A stretch of 64,000 nucleotides of DNA from Streptococcus suis (GCF_016775005.1 NZ_JAEUXI010000004.1:186001-250000); one strand, 5' to 3'; positions 8,011 to 18,342 are shown, counted from the first letter of the stretch. Notes: generated by a model not told the origin, from the letters alone. Numbers and translations: made by a program.

Positions 8011-10149
8011 TTAACCGTTATTTTTTGGATCTAAACTTAATAACATAGCATTAATGGCGACGATGACTGTTGACACAGACATTAGGATTCCTCCTAATGC
8101 AGGGCTTAATGTGATACCAATAGGAGCCAAAATTCCTGCAGCTAGAGGGATAGCTATAAAGTTATAACCAGCTCCCCAAAATAGGTTTTGTTTCATTTTA
8201 CGAGTTGTTTTGTGTGCTAATTCAATGAATGATTCAATATCTCCTGGATCGGATTGAGTCAATATGACATCAGCTGAATCCAATGCAACTTGAGTTCCAG
8301 CACCTACAGCTATACCAACATCTGCTAAGGCAAGAGAAGGAGCATCATTTACACCATCACCTACCATGATAACTTTCTTTCCTTCATCTTTAAGTGTTTT
8401 AACTAACTCATATTTGTCTTGTGGAGATTGATTTGATCTATACTCAATCCCTAAAACTTCTGCCGCGCCTTGAGCCGCTTTTTCATTATCACCTGTTGCC
8501 ATAATTGGTTGAATATTGTTCTTTTTAAGAGCTTTAATTAACTCTTTACTCGTTGGTTTTAATTCGTCCCCTAAAGCTACAGCACCAATGGCATCATCGT
8601 TTTCTACTAAGACACTAAGAGTTGCTCCTTTTGGAATATCCATATCAAGATTACGTCCATAGGCTTTTTGACTGATTAATTGGTAACGGTGCCCACCTGC
8701 TTTACCCTCTACTCCAGAACCGGAAATCACATCAATCGAATCAAAAGATGCTGGACGTATATCTTGCTGCTCGGCGAACCTTATAATTGATTGAGCAATT
8801 GGGTGGCTAGATCCTCCTTCAATACCTGCCAATAAGGCAATGATTTCCTCTTTTGTATATTTGTCATTAAGAAGTTTTACATCTAATACTTTAAATTCAC
8901 CAGTTGTTAAAGTACCCGTTTTATCTAAAATTATCACATCTGCATCTTGAGCTATTTCTAAGGCTTGGCGGTCTTTTACTAGTAAGCCACGGCTAGCCCC
9001 TAAGCTTGTGCTTCGGGCGGTTACCAATGGAATAGCCAGACCCAATGCGTGCGGACAAGCAATAACTAATGTAGTAATAGTAAATATAACTGCCGTTGGG
9101 ATATCTCCAATAATCATCCACACTACAAAAGCAATTAGCGCGACAATAACAGCAATATAGAAGAGCCACCCTGCAACCTTTTGCGCAATATTTTCTGCCC
9201 TGGAAGGCTGACTTTGAGCTTGGCTAATTAAAGTCTGTACTTGAGAGATAAAGGATTGATCACCTGTCTCATTCACTTTAATATAAAGAACCCCTTCTCC
9301 ATTTGTTGAGCCTCCGATTACTTCATCGCCAGGACCTTTTTTAACTGCTTTTGATTCTCCAGTCAAAAGAGCTTCATTTACACGTGATTCGCCACGCTCG
9401 ATAGTTCCGTCTGCTGGCACATTTTCTCCGGCTTGAACACGAATTAAATCGCCTACCTGTAAGTCAGCAACTGGACGTATTTCAATTGAATCATCTTCTA
9501 ACACAACGTGAGCATCTTTTGGTACCAACTTAGCCAATGCTGCTTGTGCGTCTCCTGCTTCTCCAATAGCTTTCATCTCAATCCAGTGACCTAATAACAT
9601 GATTAATAATAATGAAGCAAATTCAAAGAAAAAGTCCATCACGTGTCCACCCGTTACGTAGGTAATGATAACAGCATAAATACTGTATAAATATGAAACA
9701 CTTATACCTAAAGAAACTAGAGCCATCATTCCAGGTTCTTTTTGTTTAAATTCGTCAACTGCGCCTTGATAGAATGGACGTCCACCATAAATAATTAATA
9801 TAGTAGATAAAATAGCTACTACAATATCAGAATATGGAAAAGTAAACTGGAATGGTAGGTCAAACCCAGCCATAGGGGATAAGAGCATAATAATGATTCC
9901 TAGTGGCAATGATTTTAAGAAAAGTTCCTTAAAGTTACCGTGATGATGGTGTTCATGCCCTCCGTGATGCCCACTGTGGTCATGCCCACTGTGCCCGCTG
10001 TGCCCGCTGTGATCATGCTCAGCATGATGTTCTTGATGTTGATTCTTATGGTCTCCATGTTCTTCCGTGCTTACGTGCTCATGTTTTGAATGATCCATGT
10101 CGCCATGATTATGGTGACAGTGGGATAAATGTTTGTTGTTATTGTTCAT
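8011..10149 (-). CDS. copB: Copper-exporting P1B-type ATPase CopB
   Basis: The 712-residue protein has a roughly 70-residue His-rich N-terminus (repeated HSGH and HHHH), then a P1B-ATPase core: CPH in IACPHALG, the phosphorylation site DKTGTLT, and GDGVNDAP. A CPH membrane motif with a His-rich leader is the CopB/TcrB subgroup, which exports copper (Cu+ or Cu2+) across the plasma membrane. Eight or so membrane helices are visible. Start ATG is behind AAGGAGGAAT. The gene is the distal member of the copY-oxidase-copB operon controlled by CopY. Confidence 0.93.
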   Translation of the reverse strand: MNNNNKHLSHCHHNHGDMDHSKHEHVSTEEHGDHKNQHQEHHAEHDHSGHSGHSGHDHSGHHGGHEHHHHGNFKELFLKSLPLGIIIMLLSPMAGFDLPFQFTFPYSDIVVAILSTILIIYGGRPFYQGAVDEFKQKEPGMMALVSLGISVSYLYSIYAVIITYVTGGHVMDFFFEFASLLLIMLLGHWIEMKAIGEAGDAQAALAKLVPKDAHVVLEDDSIEIRPVADLQVGDLIRVQAGENVPADGTIERGESRVNEALLTGESKAVKKGPGDEVIGGSTNGEGVLYIKVNETGDQSFISQVQTLISQAQSQPSRAENIAQKVAGWLFYIAVIVALIAFVVWMIIGDIPTAVIFTITTLVIACPHALGLAIPLVTARSTSLGASRGLLVKDRQALEIAQDADVIILDKTGTLTTGEFKVLDVKLLNDKYTKEEIIALLAGIEGGSSHPIAQSIIRFAEQQDIRPASFDSIDVISGSGVEGKAGGHRYQLISQKAYGRNLDMDIPKGATLSVLVENDDAIGAVALGDELKPTSKELIKALKKNNIQPIMATGDNEKAAQGAAEVLGIEYRSNQSPQDKYELVKTLKDEGKKVIMVGDGVNDAPSLALADVGIAVGAGTQVALDSADVILTQSDPGDIESFIELAHKTTRKMKQNLFWGAGYNFIAIPLAAGILAPIGITLSPALGGILMSVSTVIVAINAMLLSLDPKNNG

Positions 10150-10168
10150 TTTAAATTCCTCCTTATTC

Positions 10169-10308
10169 TTAATGATGATGTAAATGACACTCGCATTGTC
10201 TTTCTGGACAATTGCAATCCACTTCTTCTACTGCGAAAGATTTTTTTATCTCTAATATTTTTTCTAGTCGATCTATATCATCGAAGCTTAAGACATGATC
10301 TTCAATAT
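10169..10308 (-). pseudogene. Duplicated copY 3' end fragment
   Basis: The frame ending at the TAA at 10169 encodes the last roughly 40 residues of CopY (DHVLSFDDIDRLEKILEI to CECHLHHH) with only a few substitutions, and no start. The nucleotide sequence matches 11773-11914, including the AGGAGGA ribosome binding site region after the stop. The two copies flank the oxidase gene, so the fragment marks the insertion of that gene between copY and copB. Confidence 0.9.
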
Positions 10309-10314
10309 TATTTA

Positions 10315-11757
10315 TTATTCTACTTTAATTTGTCCCATCATACCTGCTTCTTCATGTTCAAGAATGTGACAGTGGTACATATAACTACCCTTCTTATTAA
10401 ACTTAACTATAAGTCTTACTTTTTCGTTAGGCTCAATATATACAGTATCTTTCCATCCGCTCTCCTCTGGAGAAGGCGCATTACCGTTTCTTGATAGAAT
10501 TTGAACCTGGGTGCCATGAATATGGAATGGGTGTCCCATTTCATGCATCATAGATCCTGGGTTTGTAATTTCCCAAATCTCTGTATCTCCAAGCCTCACT
10601 GTTTCATCAATTCTATTCATATCAAACTTTTTACCGTTTATTGATACCATGTGACCCATACCTTGAAGCTCAAAACTTCTTATCTTAGTAGCTTGTGCTT
10701 CTGACATTCTTTCTATATTCGTTAAAGTGCTAGGTACTTCAGTATCATCTTTCCCATCGCCTTTAACATTAAAGGTCATAATGGCTTCCTTATTACTCAT
10801 AAGTGATAGCTGCGTTCCCTTTTCATACTTTGAAAAGTCCACTATTATCTCTGCTCTTTCCCCAGGTGATAACATAATATTTCTCTGGCTAACCGGTTTT
10901 TCTAAAAATCCACCATCAGATGCTATTTGATAGAATCCATCTCTATTATCTAACTTCAAATTAAAGTTACTTGCATTAGCACCATTAACTATTCTAAATC
11001 TCATCTTGACTCTATTAACCTCTAAATTAGGTTTAATAGCTCCGTTAACTATGATAGTATCCCCTGTTGCTCCATCCATCATATTTGTATTATAAATAAA
11101 ACTGCCGTCCTTGCCAAAGCTTCTATCTTGAATTACTAAAGGTATATCATTTACTCCATATTCCTTAGGAATATTTAAGCTTTTTGATACTTCATCATCC
11201 ACATAGAATAGTCCTGCTAAACCTTTATAAACTTGGGTAGCAGTATTTCCTCCAAAGTGCGGATGATACCACAATGTTGCAGCCTGTTGATTTACTGTAA
11301 AACTAGGCTCCCAAGTTGTTCCTGGTTCAATTCCTTGATGAGGGCCCCCATCCTTTTCTCCTTCTACCTCTAGTCCATGCCAGTGAACTGTAGTTGCTTC
11401 TTTTAGCTTGTTATTTACGTGCACATTTACTTGCTCACCTTTACTTACTCTGATGACAGGGCCTAAGAAACTTCCGTTGTAACCCATAGTTCGTGTCTTG
11501 GTATTTGGTAAAAATGAAGTTTCTCTTTCTTGAGGTTCTAAAGTAAAATCCGCAATATTAGGATCTGGATTTTTATCCTCTAATAGTGGTGGTATAGGAA
11601 GTGTACTTTTTGTTTTACTTGTTTGAATATCTATATTAACTGCACTCTGGTTTATTTTAAAATAACTAATCATTGGTTCTAAAAGTGTAATATATCCAAC
11701 TGCAGTTAATACGACTGTAAGTCCAATACCTAATAACATATGTTTATTCTTACTCAT
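10315..11757 (-). CDS. Multicopper oxidase (cuprous oxidase/laccase-like)
   Basis: The 480-residue protein has an N-terminal hydrophobic anchor or signal (residues 5-28), then cupredoxin domains with all copper ligand motifs: HWHG, WYHPH, HPFHIHG (about 409-415) and YHCHILEHE near the C-terminus with the type 1 ligands. It probably oxidises Cu(I) outside the membrane, as CueO-type enzymes do. It lies between copY and copB, behind AGGAGGA, and is bounded downstream by a duplicated copY end, which shows it was added later to a copY-copB operon. A multicopper oxidase is unusual cargo in streptococci. Confidence 0.9.
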   Translation of the reverse strand: MSKNKHMLLGIGLTVVLTAVGYITLLEPMISYFKINQSAVNIDIQTSKTKSTLPIPPLLEDKNPDPNIADFTLEPQERETSFLPNTKTRTMGYNGSFLGPVIRVSKGEQVNVHVNNKLKEATTVHWHGLEVEGEKDGGPHQGIEPGTTWEPSFTVNQQAATLWYHPHFGGNTATQVYKGLAGLFYVDDEVSKSLNIPKEYGVNDIPLVIQDRSFGKDGSFIYNTNMMDGATGDTIIVNGAIKPNLEVNRVKMRFRIVNGANASNFNLKLDNRDGFYQIASDGGFLEKPVSQRNIMLSPGERAEIIVDFSKYEKGTQLSLMSNKEAIMTFNVKGDGKDDTEVPSTLTNIERMSEAQATKIRSFELQGMGHMVSINGKKFDMNRIDETVRLGDTEIWEITNPGSMMHEMGHPFHIHGTQVQILSRNGNAPSPEESGWKDTVYIEPNEKVRLIVKFNKKGSYMYHCHILEHEEAGMMGQIKVE

Positions 11758-11774
11758 TTTTATTCCTCCTTATG

Positions 11775-12224
11775 TTAATGATGATGTAAATGACACTCGC
11801 ATTGTCCTTCTGGACAATTGCAAGCCACTTCTTCTACTGCGAAAGATTTTTTTATCTCTAATATTTTCTCTAGTCGATCTATATCATCGAAGCTTAAGAC
11901 ATGATTTTCAATGATGCTTCCTATTACATTTCCAACTTTCTTATTGCAAATACGGTTAAAAATATCTTCTGCATAATCCCTTACGGCTTCTTTCTCTACA
12001 ATATTGGCAGTGTAAATAAACTTTCTACCTTCTTGCTCTGTATTTAGTACGCCTTTTTCAACTAATCGACCTAAGATCGTTTTGATAGTGGATTCTGTCC
12101 AGTCCATTTTTTCTTTCAATACAGAGATGACTGTTTTACTAGTTACTCGATCATTTGCCCAAACTACACGCATTACTTCCCATTCAGCATCTGTGATAGA
12201 AGTATTAAGTTCTATTGTGCTCAT
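11775..12224 (-). CDS. copY: Copper-responsive repressor CopY
   Basis: A 149-residue BlaI/MecI/CopY-type winged-helix protein (SKTVISVLKEKMDWTESTI is the recognition region) with the C-terminal metal site CNCPEGQCEC (CxCx4CxC) and a trailing HLHHH. In the family, zinc-loaded CopY binds cop boxes and Cu(I) displaces zinc and releases it. Two cop-box-like sites overlap its promoter. First gene of the operon; start ATG follows AGGAGGAAAGGAAA. Confidence 0.95.
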   Translation of the reverse strand: MSTIELNTSITDAEWEVMRVVWANDRVTSKTVISVLKEKMDWTESTIKTILGRLVEKGVLNTEQEGRKFIYTANIVEKEAVRDYAEDIFNRICNKKVGNVIGSIIENHVLSFDDIDRLEKILEIKKSFAVEEVACNCPEGQCECHLHHH

Positions 12225-12241
12225 TTTCCTTTCCTCCTTGT

Positions 12242-12303
12242 CGTTTACAAATGTAAACGAATGTGTTCAAAATAAGTCTACTATTGTAAACGAAATTTGT
12301 CAA
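12242..12303 (-). promoter_or_regulatory. cop operon promoter with two cop boxes
   Basis: On the minus strand TTGACA (12298-12303) and TAGACT (12275-12280) are spaced 17 bp. A perfect CopY box TACANNTGTA lies at 12246-12255 inside a longer palindrome (12242-12259), and a second box with one mismatch lies at 12279-12288 across the spacer and -10. Repressor binding would block initiation. Confidence 0.9.
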
Positions 12304-12306
12304 GTC

Positions 12307-12341
12307 TTTTTATTAAATTCTCACTTTTTGGGGTCAGTCCC
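12307..12341. repeat. Direct repeat copy 1 (IS3/IS150-like end)
   Basis: A 35-nt sequence ending GGGGTCAGTCCC that recurs in the same orientation at 13882-13917 with one T indel. Its complement starts GGGACTGACCCC, which resembles terminal inverted repeats of IS150-group IS3 elements. The two copies bracket the cadX-cadD cassette. Confidence 0.75.
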
Positions 12342-12680
12342 TTAAAACTGAAAGTTTTAAAATGAAATTAGCCATCTACCTATACTGTGAGATGAAGGCT
12401 ACGACTCATTCTGATAAGTCATCGATTTCATTTGATGACAGGTTTGGAGCTGTTAGGCAAATTTGCCAAGGCTAATCATAGCCTTGCTTTAGCCCAAAAA
12501 AGACATCCAAGAGATTTCTCTTGAATGTCTGTAAACGCTGATATAATCGTAGGTCGCTTTGCTTTAAATTATACTTTTTTCTTAAACATTTGATACGAGT
12601 AGGTATTTCTTGTGAGTAATTTTCATCAAAAATTTCATATATAATCTCCCTATAATCATGGAAAAGTAGTAAAAATAGTT
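12342..12680. other. Gene-free stretch with a decayed minus-strand frame
   Basis: No intact gene. On the minus strand, downstream of and in frame with the cadX stop, about 60 codons stay open (HDYREIIYEIFDENYSQEI, then LRKKYNLKQSDLRLYQRL) and end in a stop; beyond that the frame is broken. It reads like the tail of an eroded protein gene, family not recognised. Confidence 0.4.
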
Positions 12681-12681
12681 G

Positions 12682-13020
12682 TTATCCTAGTTGATTAAAA
12701 AAATCTCTGATTTCCTCATCTTTTATAAAATAATATATAATTTTCCCCTCTCTTCTAGTGTCCAAGATGTTTTGATTGGCTAGTTTACGAAGATGGTGGG
12801 AGGCAGATGCCATACTGAGATTTAATAAACAGGCTATATCGCAGACACAGAGTTCTTCGACGGCAAGGAGATAAAAGATGATATTTATCTGTTTATTATC
12901 GGTAAATTTTGATAAAATGCGAAGTGATTTTTGGACTTTTTCCTTTTCAAGGTAGTTCGTTGCGGTTGTAACATTTTGTTGATTTATAACATCCACTTGA
13001 CAGATACTATCTTTTTTCAT
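12682..13020 (-). CDS. cadX: ArsR-family cadmium-responsive regulator CadX/CadC
   Basis: A 112-residue winged-helix regulator of the ArsR/SmtB family, with the ELCVCD metal-binding motif in the helix before the recognition helix and SMASASHHLRKLA as the recognition segment. Such proteins repress until Cd/Zn/Pb binds. It lies 12 nt after cadD in the same operon, ribosome binding site AGGAGAAAAAA. Likely binds the palindrome at 13657-13678. Confidence 0.9.
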   Translation of the reverse strand: MKKDSICQVDVINQQNVTTATNYLEKEKVQKSLRILSKFTDNKQINIIFYLLAVEELCVCDIACLLNLSMASASHHLRKLANQNILDTRREGKIIYYFIKDEEIRDFFNQLG

Positions 13021-13032
13021 AATTTTTTTCTC

Positions 13033-13647
13033 CTAGCCTAACACAGCCCATAGCATGTCAAAGCTGTTGTTTTCAATCAGGATATACATCCCCAATCCTA
13101 AATAGACAACGGCAATAAACCATCTGCTATATTTTTCCAAAGTTTCTCCAACAGAAGGGACTTGTGACAATTTTTGGGCAGAAAAAACCAAGAGATAAAT
13201 CATGACTAGAAAGGTCAGTAAAGCCACTATCAAATTCGCTAAATTTAAGGTAGTAAAATATGGGACAAAGACACCAATATTGTCAGCACCACAACTTGCA
13301 AAAGTAATCATAGCGACTAGAAAAATCAGGTTTTTATTATCTTTGCTCAAACCTTCTTTGGCAATAGCTTCTCCATCAGAATCTCCTAAAAGCAAAACTT
13401 TGAGGCCTAGGAAAATTGGAATCAAACCGAGCAAACCTAAAATCTCTTTACTAGGAATATAATCTAAGACAAATGCAAAAAGCAAACTTAGCAATATTAG
13501 ACTAACAGAGCCTAGAAATTGTCCTAAATAGATGTTAATGATGTCTTTTCTGCTTTTTCTTTTGGCAAAAAATAACATTAGGATAATAAGTAAGTCTACG
13601 GCTGTCCCAGAATACAGGATTATTGAAGTAACAATATTTTGAATCAT
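13033..13647 (-). CDS. cadD: Cadmium resistance transporter CadD
   Basis: A 204-residue membrane protein of the CadD/LysE-like family with about five or six helices and the conserved TSIILYSGTAVDLLIILMLF and SCGADNIGVFVPYF segments. It exports cadmium across the membrane. I place the start at ATG 13647 behind GAGGTG; an upstream in-frame ATG at 13659 lies inside the ribosome binding site and operator and is not likely. First gene of cadD-cadX. Confidence 0.92.
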   Translation of the reverse strand: MIQNIVTSIILYSGTAVDLLIILMLFFAKRKSRKDIINIYLGQFLGSVSLILLSLLFAFVLDYIPSKEILGLLGLIPIFLGLKVLLLGDSDGEAIAKEGLSKDNKNLIFLVAMITFASCGADNIGVFVPYFTTLNLANLIVALLTFLVMIYLLVFSAQKLSQVPSVGETLEKYSRWFIAVVYLGLGMYILIENNSFDMLWAVLG

Positions 13648-13656
13648 AAAACACCT

Positions 13657-13708
13657 CATTCAAATATATTTTTGAATGTATTCTAACATTAAACTTTATA
13701 GATGTCAA
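13657..13708 (-). promoter_or_regulatory. cadD promoter and ArsR-type operator
   Basis: TTGACA (13703-13708) and TAGAAT (13680-13685) are 17 bp apart on the minus strand. The palindrome CATTCAAA (13657-13664) / TTTGAATG (13671-13678) lies over the start of transcription, as expected for a CadX/CadC operator. Confidence 0.85.
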
Positions 13709-13837
13709 CTTAAAATCCACCAATTAATAATTGCATGTCAATATTTGTATTGTGTAGTTTCAGAAATATATTGTAATTCAAATTGTAGAAAATTACATCA
13801 AATATTATAATGAAAAAAGAATCCAACAAAAATTGGA

Positions 13838-13871
13838 CTACCTGTCTCCGGTTGAATACCGGAGACGGTAG
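13838..13871. terminator. Hairpin terminator upstream of the cad cassette
   Basis: 13-bp GC-rich stem with one bulge (13838-13851 and 13859-13871). A T run follows on the minus strand and another lies further on the plus strand, so it insulates the cad genes from the region to the right. Confidence 0.75.
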
Positions 13872-13881
13872 CCCTAGGGTG

Positions 13882-13917
13882 TTTTTATTAAATTCTCACT
13901 TTTTTGGGGTCAGTCCC
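13882..13917. repeat. Direct repeat copy 2 (IS3/IS150-like end)
   Basis: Same sequence and orientation as 12307-12341, one extra T. With copy 1 it brackets about 1.5 kb holding cadX and cadD. Confidence 0.75.
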
Positions 13918-14001
13918 ACGACCGTTGATTGAGCTTAAAACTATTTCGATTTATGAGCCATTGGAAATCTCGTATGATGAATATATGTCTAATTGCAAAC
14001 A

Positions 14002-14383
14002 TTAACTAGAGTAATAGCCTAGTTAATAAGCATGGGAGGGAGTTATAAGCTCTCTCTTTTTTGTCTGCGCTGTTCGCGGACAAATCGCACGTTGATTCGT
14101 GCGACGGGCGAAGACCATTTTTTGCTGATAATTTTAGCGCAGCTGAAATTATTTTGTTAGCAAAAGATGGGCAAGCAAAAATTGCGTGAAGCAATTTTTT
14201 CGGTGCGTAGTTCGCGCCGATTTTTTCGAGGCCACTTTTGTGGGCCGAAAAAGCAGTGAATTTTTTGAACCGTGAGGGTCAAAAAAGGGGTGCAACCCAT
14301 AGCCCTCGGCAGAGCGTTTGTAGTTTTGATGAACCGTAGGGTTGTCAAAACTACAAAAACGTTACTTTTTGACAAAAAGTAAC
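14002..14383. repeat. Array of ten consecutive hairpins upstream of mobV
   Basis: Adjacent perfect or near-perfect inverted repeats cover almost the whole stretch. Arms: 14002-14009/14019-14026; 14035-14041/14049-14055 with T run; 14063-14069/14075-14081; 14085-14091/14098-14104; 14128-14138/14142-14152; 14177-14185/14191-14199; 14201-14207/14213-14219; about 14222-14236/14240-14252; 14261-14271/14276-14286; 14317-14329/14345-14357; then 14361-14370/14374-14383. ORFs in this stretch are by-products of the repeats. It may be an oriT/sso-like region for the MobV relaxase, a highly structured RNA, or a transcription barrier. Confidence 0.75.
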
Positions 14384-14569
14384 AAAAACCTCTGTTACTT
14401 GCTTCTCAAATTTTTTAATGAAAATCATTGAGTCTAATTTATTTGGCGAGGAATAGCGGAGCGCCTCGCCGTTGTTCGCTATTCGAGCAATCATAACACA
14501 AAATTTTAAGATATTGATAATTTAGAAATTAAGATACCAATCTTAAATAATCACTTTTCTACAAAAATA

Positions 14570-14953
14570 ATGGGGTCATTTATCTATCCATTTTTTAAGT
14601 CATAATGGGTAACTTTATAAAACCATTATCTGTTAAAGAATGGATTACTTTATTGGTCCGCTATTTTTGAAAATATGGGCTTCTTTAATTAGTCCATTAA
14701 TTTAGAGAATATGGACTAGTTTATTCAGCCATATATTATACAATTATGGACTACTTTACTTGGCCTTTTATTTTACAAACATGGATTACTTTATTAGCCA
14801 ATGTTTTTCAATCATGGAGTAATTTATGAATCCATTATTACAGCCAAAATGGTCAACTATACAAAACCATTAATCGCTTAAATATGGATTACTTAAATAG
14901 TCAATACATTTTTCTATAATGGACTCGTTAAGGTGTCAATTTCATTCTAATAG
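14570..14953. repeat. Eleven tandem 35-bp units with internal dyads (iteron-like array)
   Basis: ATGG recurs at 14570, 14605, 14640, 14675, 14711, 14746, 14781, 14814, 14849, 14884 and 14919, that is at a 35-bp step (33 to 36). The first 22 bp or so of each unit approach an inverted repeat ATGGAYTA / TAGTCCAT around TTTAT; the rest of each unit is AT-rich and variable. The array ends about 160 bp before mobV. Units are degenerate, so this is an old protein-binding array (origin, partition or transfer site) and not a CRISPR. Confidence 0.8.
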
Positions 14954-15111
14954 TAAGAGATTGGTCTCCATAGATTTCAGTCCTAAAGAATAAAACATCA
15001 GTAATTAATTACTTGGTTCAGGGATAGTTCCCAATAAATTCATTCTCAAATTTTTAAAATGAGTTTTTAAGGCATACTGTATTAAAGAAAAATTTTTAAG
15101 GAGTATACGTG

Positions 15112-16584
15112 ATGCCAAAATTAACTATTTCATTTAAAACAAATCCGAGAATGACAAACATTCGACATAATAATAGAGATTTAACAGAAAAAGAATGGAA
15201 GAGCCCAGAACATTCACATATTCTTAGAGATAAAAGTCATCAAAATATTGTAGTTAAACAATTAGATATTCGAGAGCTATATGAAAAGGAATTTGGACCT
15301 TCTTTGCAGGAATACAATGAAAAGCAGATAAGAAATGATCGAAAAATCAAGGATTATTATAAACATGTTGGTAAACTTGATACCTTAGATCAACAAAGAG
15401 AGTTTATCATTGGTATTGGATCAAAAGCGGATTGGGATGAATTACCAGAAGGATATAAACTCAACATAGGGATATATTTAGCTAAATATGCACAAGATTT
15501 CGAAAAACGTCATCCACATTTCCGTGTTTATAATGCAGTAGTGCATCTGGATGAAAAAGGTGCTCCGCATTTACATTTAAATGTAGTTCCCATCGCAGAC
15601 GGTTATAAAAATGGTCTCTCTAAACAGCCCAGCTTTTCAAAAGCATTGAAGCAAGAGGGATTTACAGAAAAAGGAAAATTTCAACTTATGGCTTTTCGCA
15701 ACAACGAAATTAAAGTCCTTGAGACAATGTTGAAAGAAATGGCAGTCGAACGTAAAAAAGTAGGTACGAACAAGATTAAAGACATGCGTGAATATAAAGA
15801 AATGATGGCTGAACTTGAGGAGGAAAAAGGAAAGAAACTGAATGAGATTAAAGCTGAAATCACTTCTGAGGTCTCAAAAGTAGAAAAAGAATTTGCAAAA
15901 AAGAAAGAGAAGTTGAATACACTTGAAAAAGAGATTGATAGAAAAACACAATCAATTGAACAATATGATAATGTCATCCATTCAAAGCAAGAGTCTGTTA
16001 ATAAGTTAGATGAAAAGTTTGAAGCTAAAGCTGATAAACTAGAATTACTATTAGCTCAAGAAAAAGCTATAAATGCTATCAACGAACAATTATTAAAGGA
16101 TATTGGAATTAAAGAGGATAAGAATTACCTATTTACCAAGGACTTTAAAGTAGAGGAACGTGGACTAATTGGAAAAAAAGAAAAATTTGCAGTTGTACCT
16201 TTAAAAATTTTTGAAAAAATGTTATACCAAGTAAATACCAAACCTATGAAACAAATTTTAGACGATTTTATTGATAAAGTCTTTAACAATAGTATTGTCA
16301 AAGGATTAAAAAAGAAAATTAGCCAATTGACTGGTGAATTGAAAAGAGCTAGAGTACAACTTCAACATGAGAGGTCAGTACGCATTGCTGAACAAAAAGA
16401 AGCGGAGAAAAAAATGGATTCGCTATTGAAGGAAGTGCAGCCTGCAATGAACCTATACGAAGATTTTCAAAACTATCTCACTGAAAATGATAAGAAAAAA
16501 GTATTTGAACGCATCGAAAAACACAAAAAATTACACCAAAAACAAATAAGTAAAAATCGCAATACAAATGATTATGAACGTTAA
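15112..16584 (+). CDS. mobV: MobV-family relaxase (plasmid recombination/mobilization protein)
   Basis: The 490-residue protein has an N-terminal relaxase domain with the RHNNRDL region (motif 1) and the HUH-like metal motif VHLDEKGAPHLHLNVVP near residue 150, followed by a long coiled coil (about 225-330) and a basic C-terminus. MobV proteins nick oriT and pilot single-strand DNA, using another element's conjugation channel. ATG 15112 is 8 nt after AAGGAG; a GTG at 15109 is an alternative. The likely oriT is in the hairpin/iteron stretch upstream. The last gene before the rlmD junction. Confidence 0.9.
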   Translation: MPKLTISFKTNPRMTNIRHNNRDLTEKEWKSPEHSHILRDKSHQNIVVKQLDIRELYEKEFGPSLQEYNEKQIRNDRKIKDYYKHVGKLDTLDQQREFIIGIGSKADWDELPEGYKLNIGIYLAKYAQDFEKRHPHFRVYNAVVHLDEKGAPHLHLNVVPIADGYKNGLSKQPSFSKALKQEGFTEKGKFQLMAFRNNEIKVLETMLKEMAVERKKVGTNKIKDMREYKEMMAELEEEKGKKLNEIKAEITSEVSKVEKEFAKKKEKLNTLEKEIDRKTQSIEQYDNVIHSKQESVNKLDEKFEAKADKLELLLAQEKAINAINEQLLKDIGIKEDKNYLFTKDFKVEERGLIGKKEKFAVVPLKIFEKMLYQVNTKPMKQILDDFIDKVFNNSIVKGLKKKISQLTGELKRARVQLQHERSVRIAEQKEAEKKMDSLLKEVQPAMNLYEDFQNYLTENDKKKVFERIEKHKKLHQKQISKNRNTNDYER

Positions 16585-16611
16585 AAAGTGCAAATCAATT
16601 CTGCACTTTTT
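16583..16611. terminator. Bidirectional terminator between mobV and rlmD
   Basis: Perfect 10-nt arms AAAAAGTGCA and TGCACTTTTT around 9 nt, placed between the convergent 3' ends. Confidence 0.9.
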
Positions 16612-16622
16612 AATTTATTTAA

Positions 16623-18278
<1,656 letters not shown>

Positions 18279-18284
18279 TCACGA

Positions 18285-18307
18285 AAAAAGTGACCGAAGT
18301 CACTTTC
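18285..18307 (-). terminator. Terminator after psr (TTCG tetraloop)
   Basis: AAAGTGAC-TTCG-GTCACTTTTTT on the minus strand: 8-bp stem, UUCG loop, T run. It separates psr from rlmD. Confidence 0.9.
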
Positions 18308-18342
18308 TAGTATATCATATTTACGGCCAAAGAGCCTCTCTT

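Noticed and set aside
13648..13659. CadD start at 13659
   Set aside because: That ATG lies within the ribosome binding site and operator; the ATG at 13647 has GAGGTG at proper spacing.
14006..14375. Two minus-strand ORFs of 62 and 72 codons
   Set aside because: They lie wholly inside the hairpin array, lack ribosome binding sites and have low-complexity translations.
14570..14953. Possible CRISPR array
   Set aside because: Units are degenerate over their whole length, the repeat part is not conserved enough, and no cas genes are near. A dyad/iteron array fits better.
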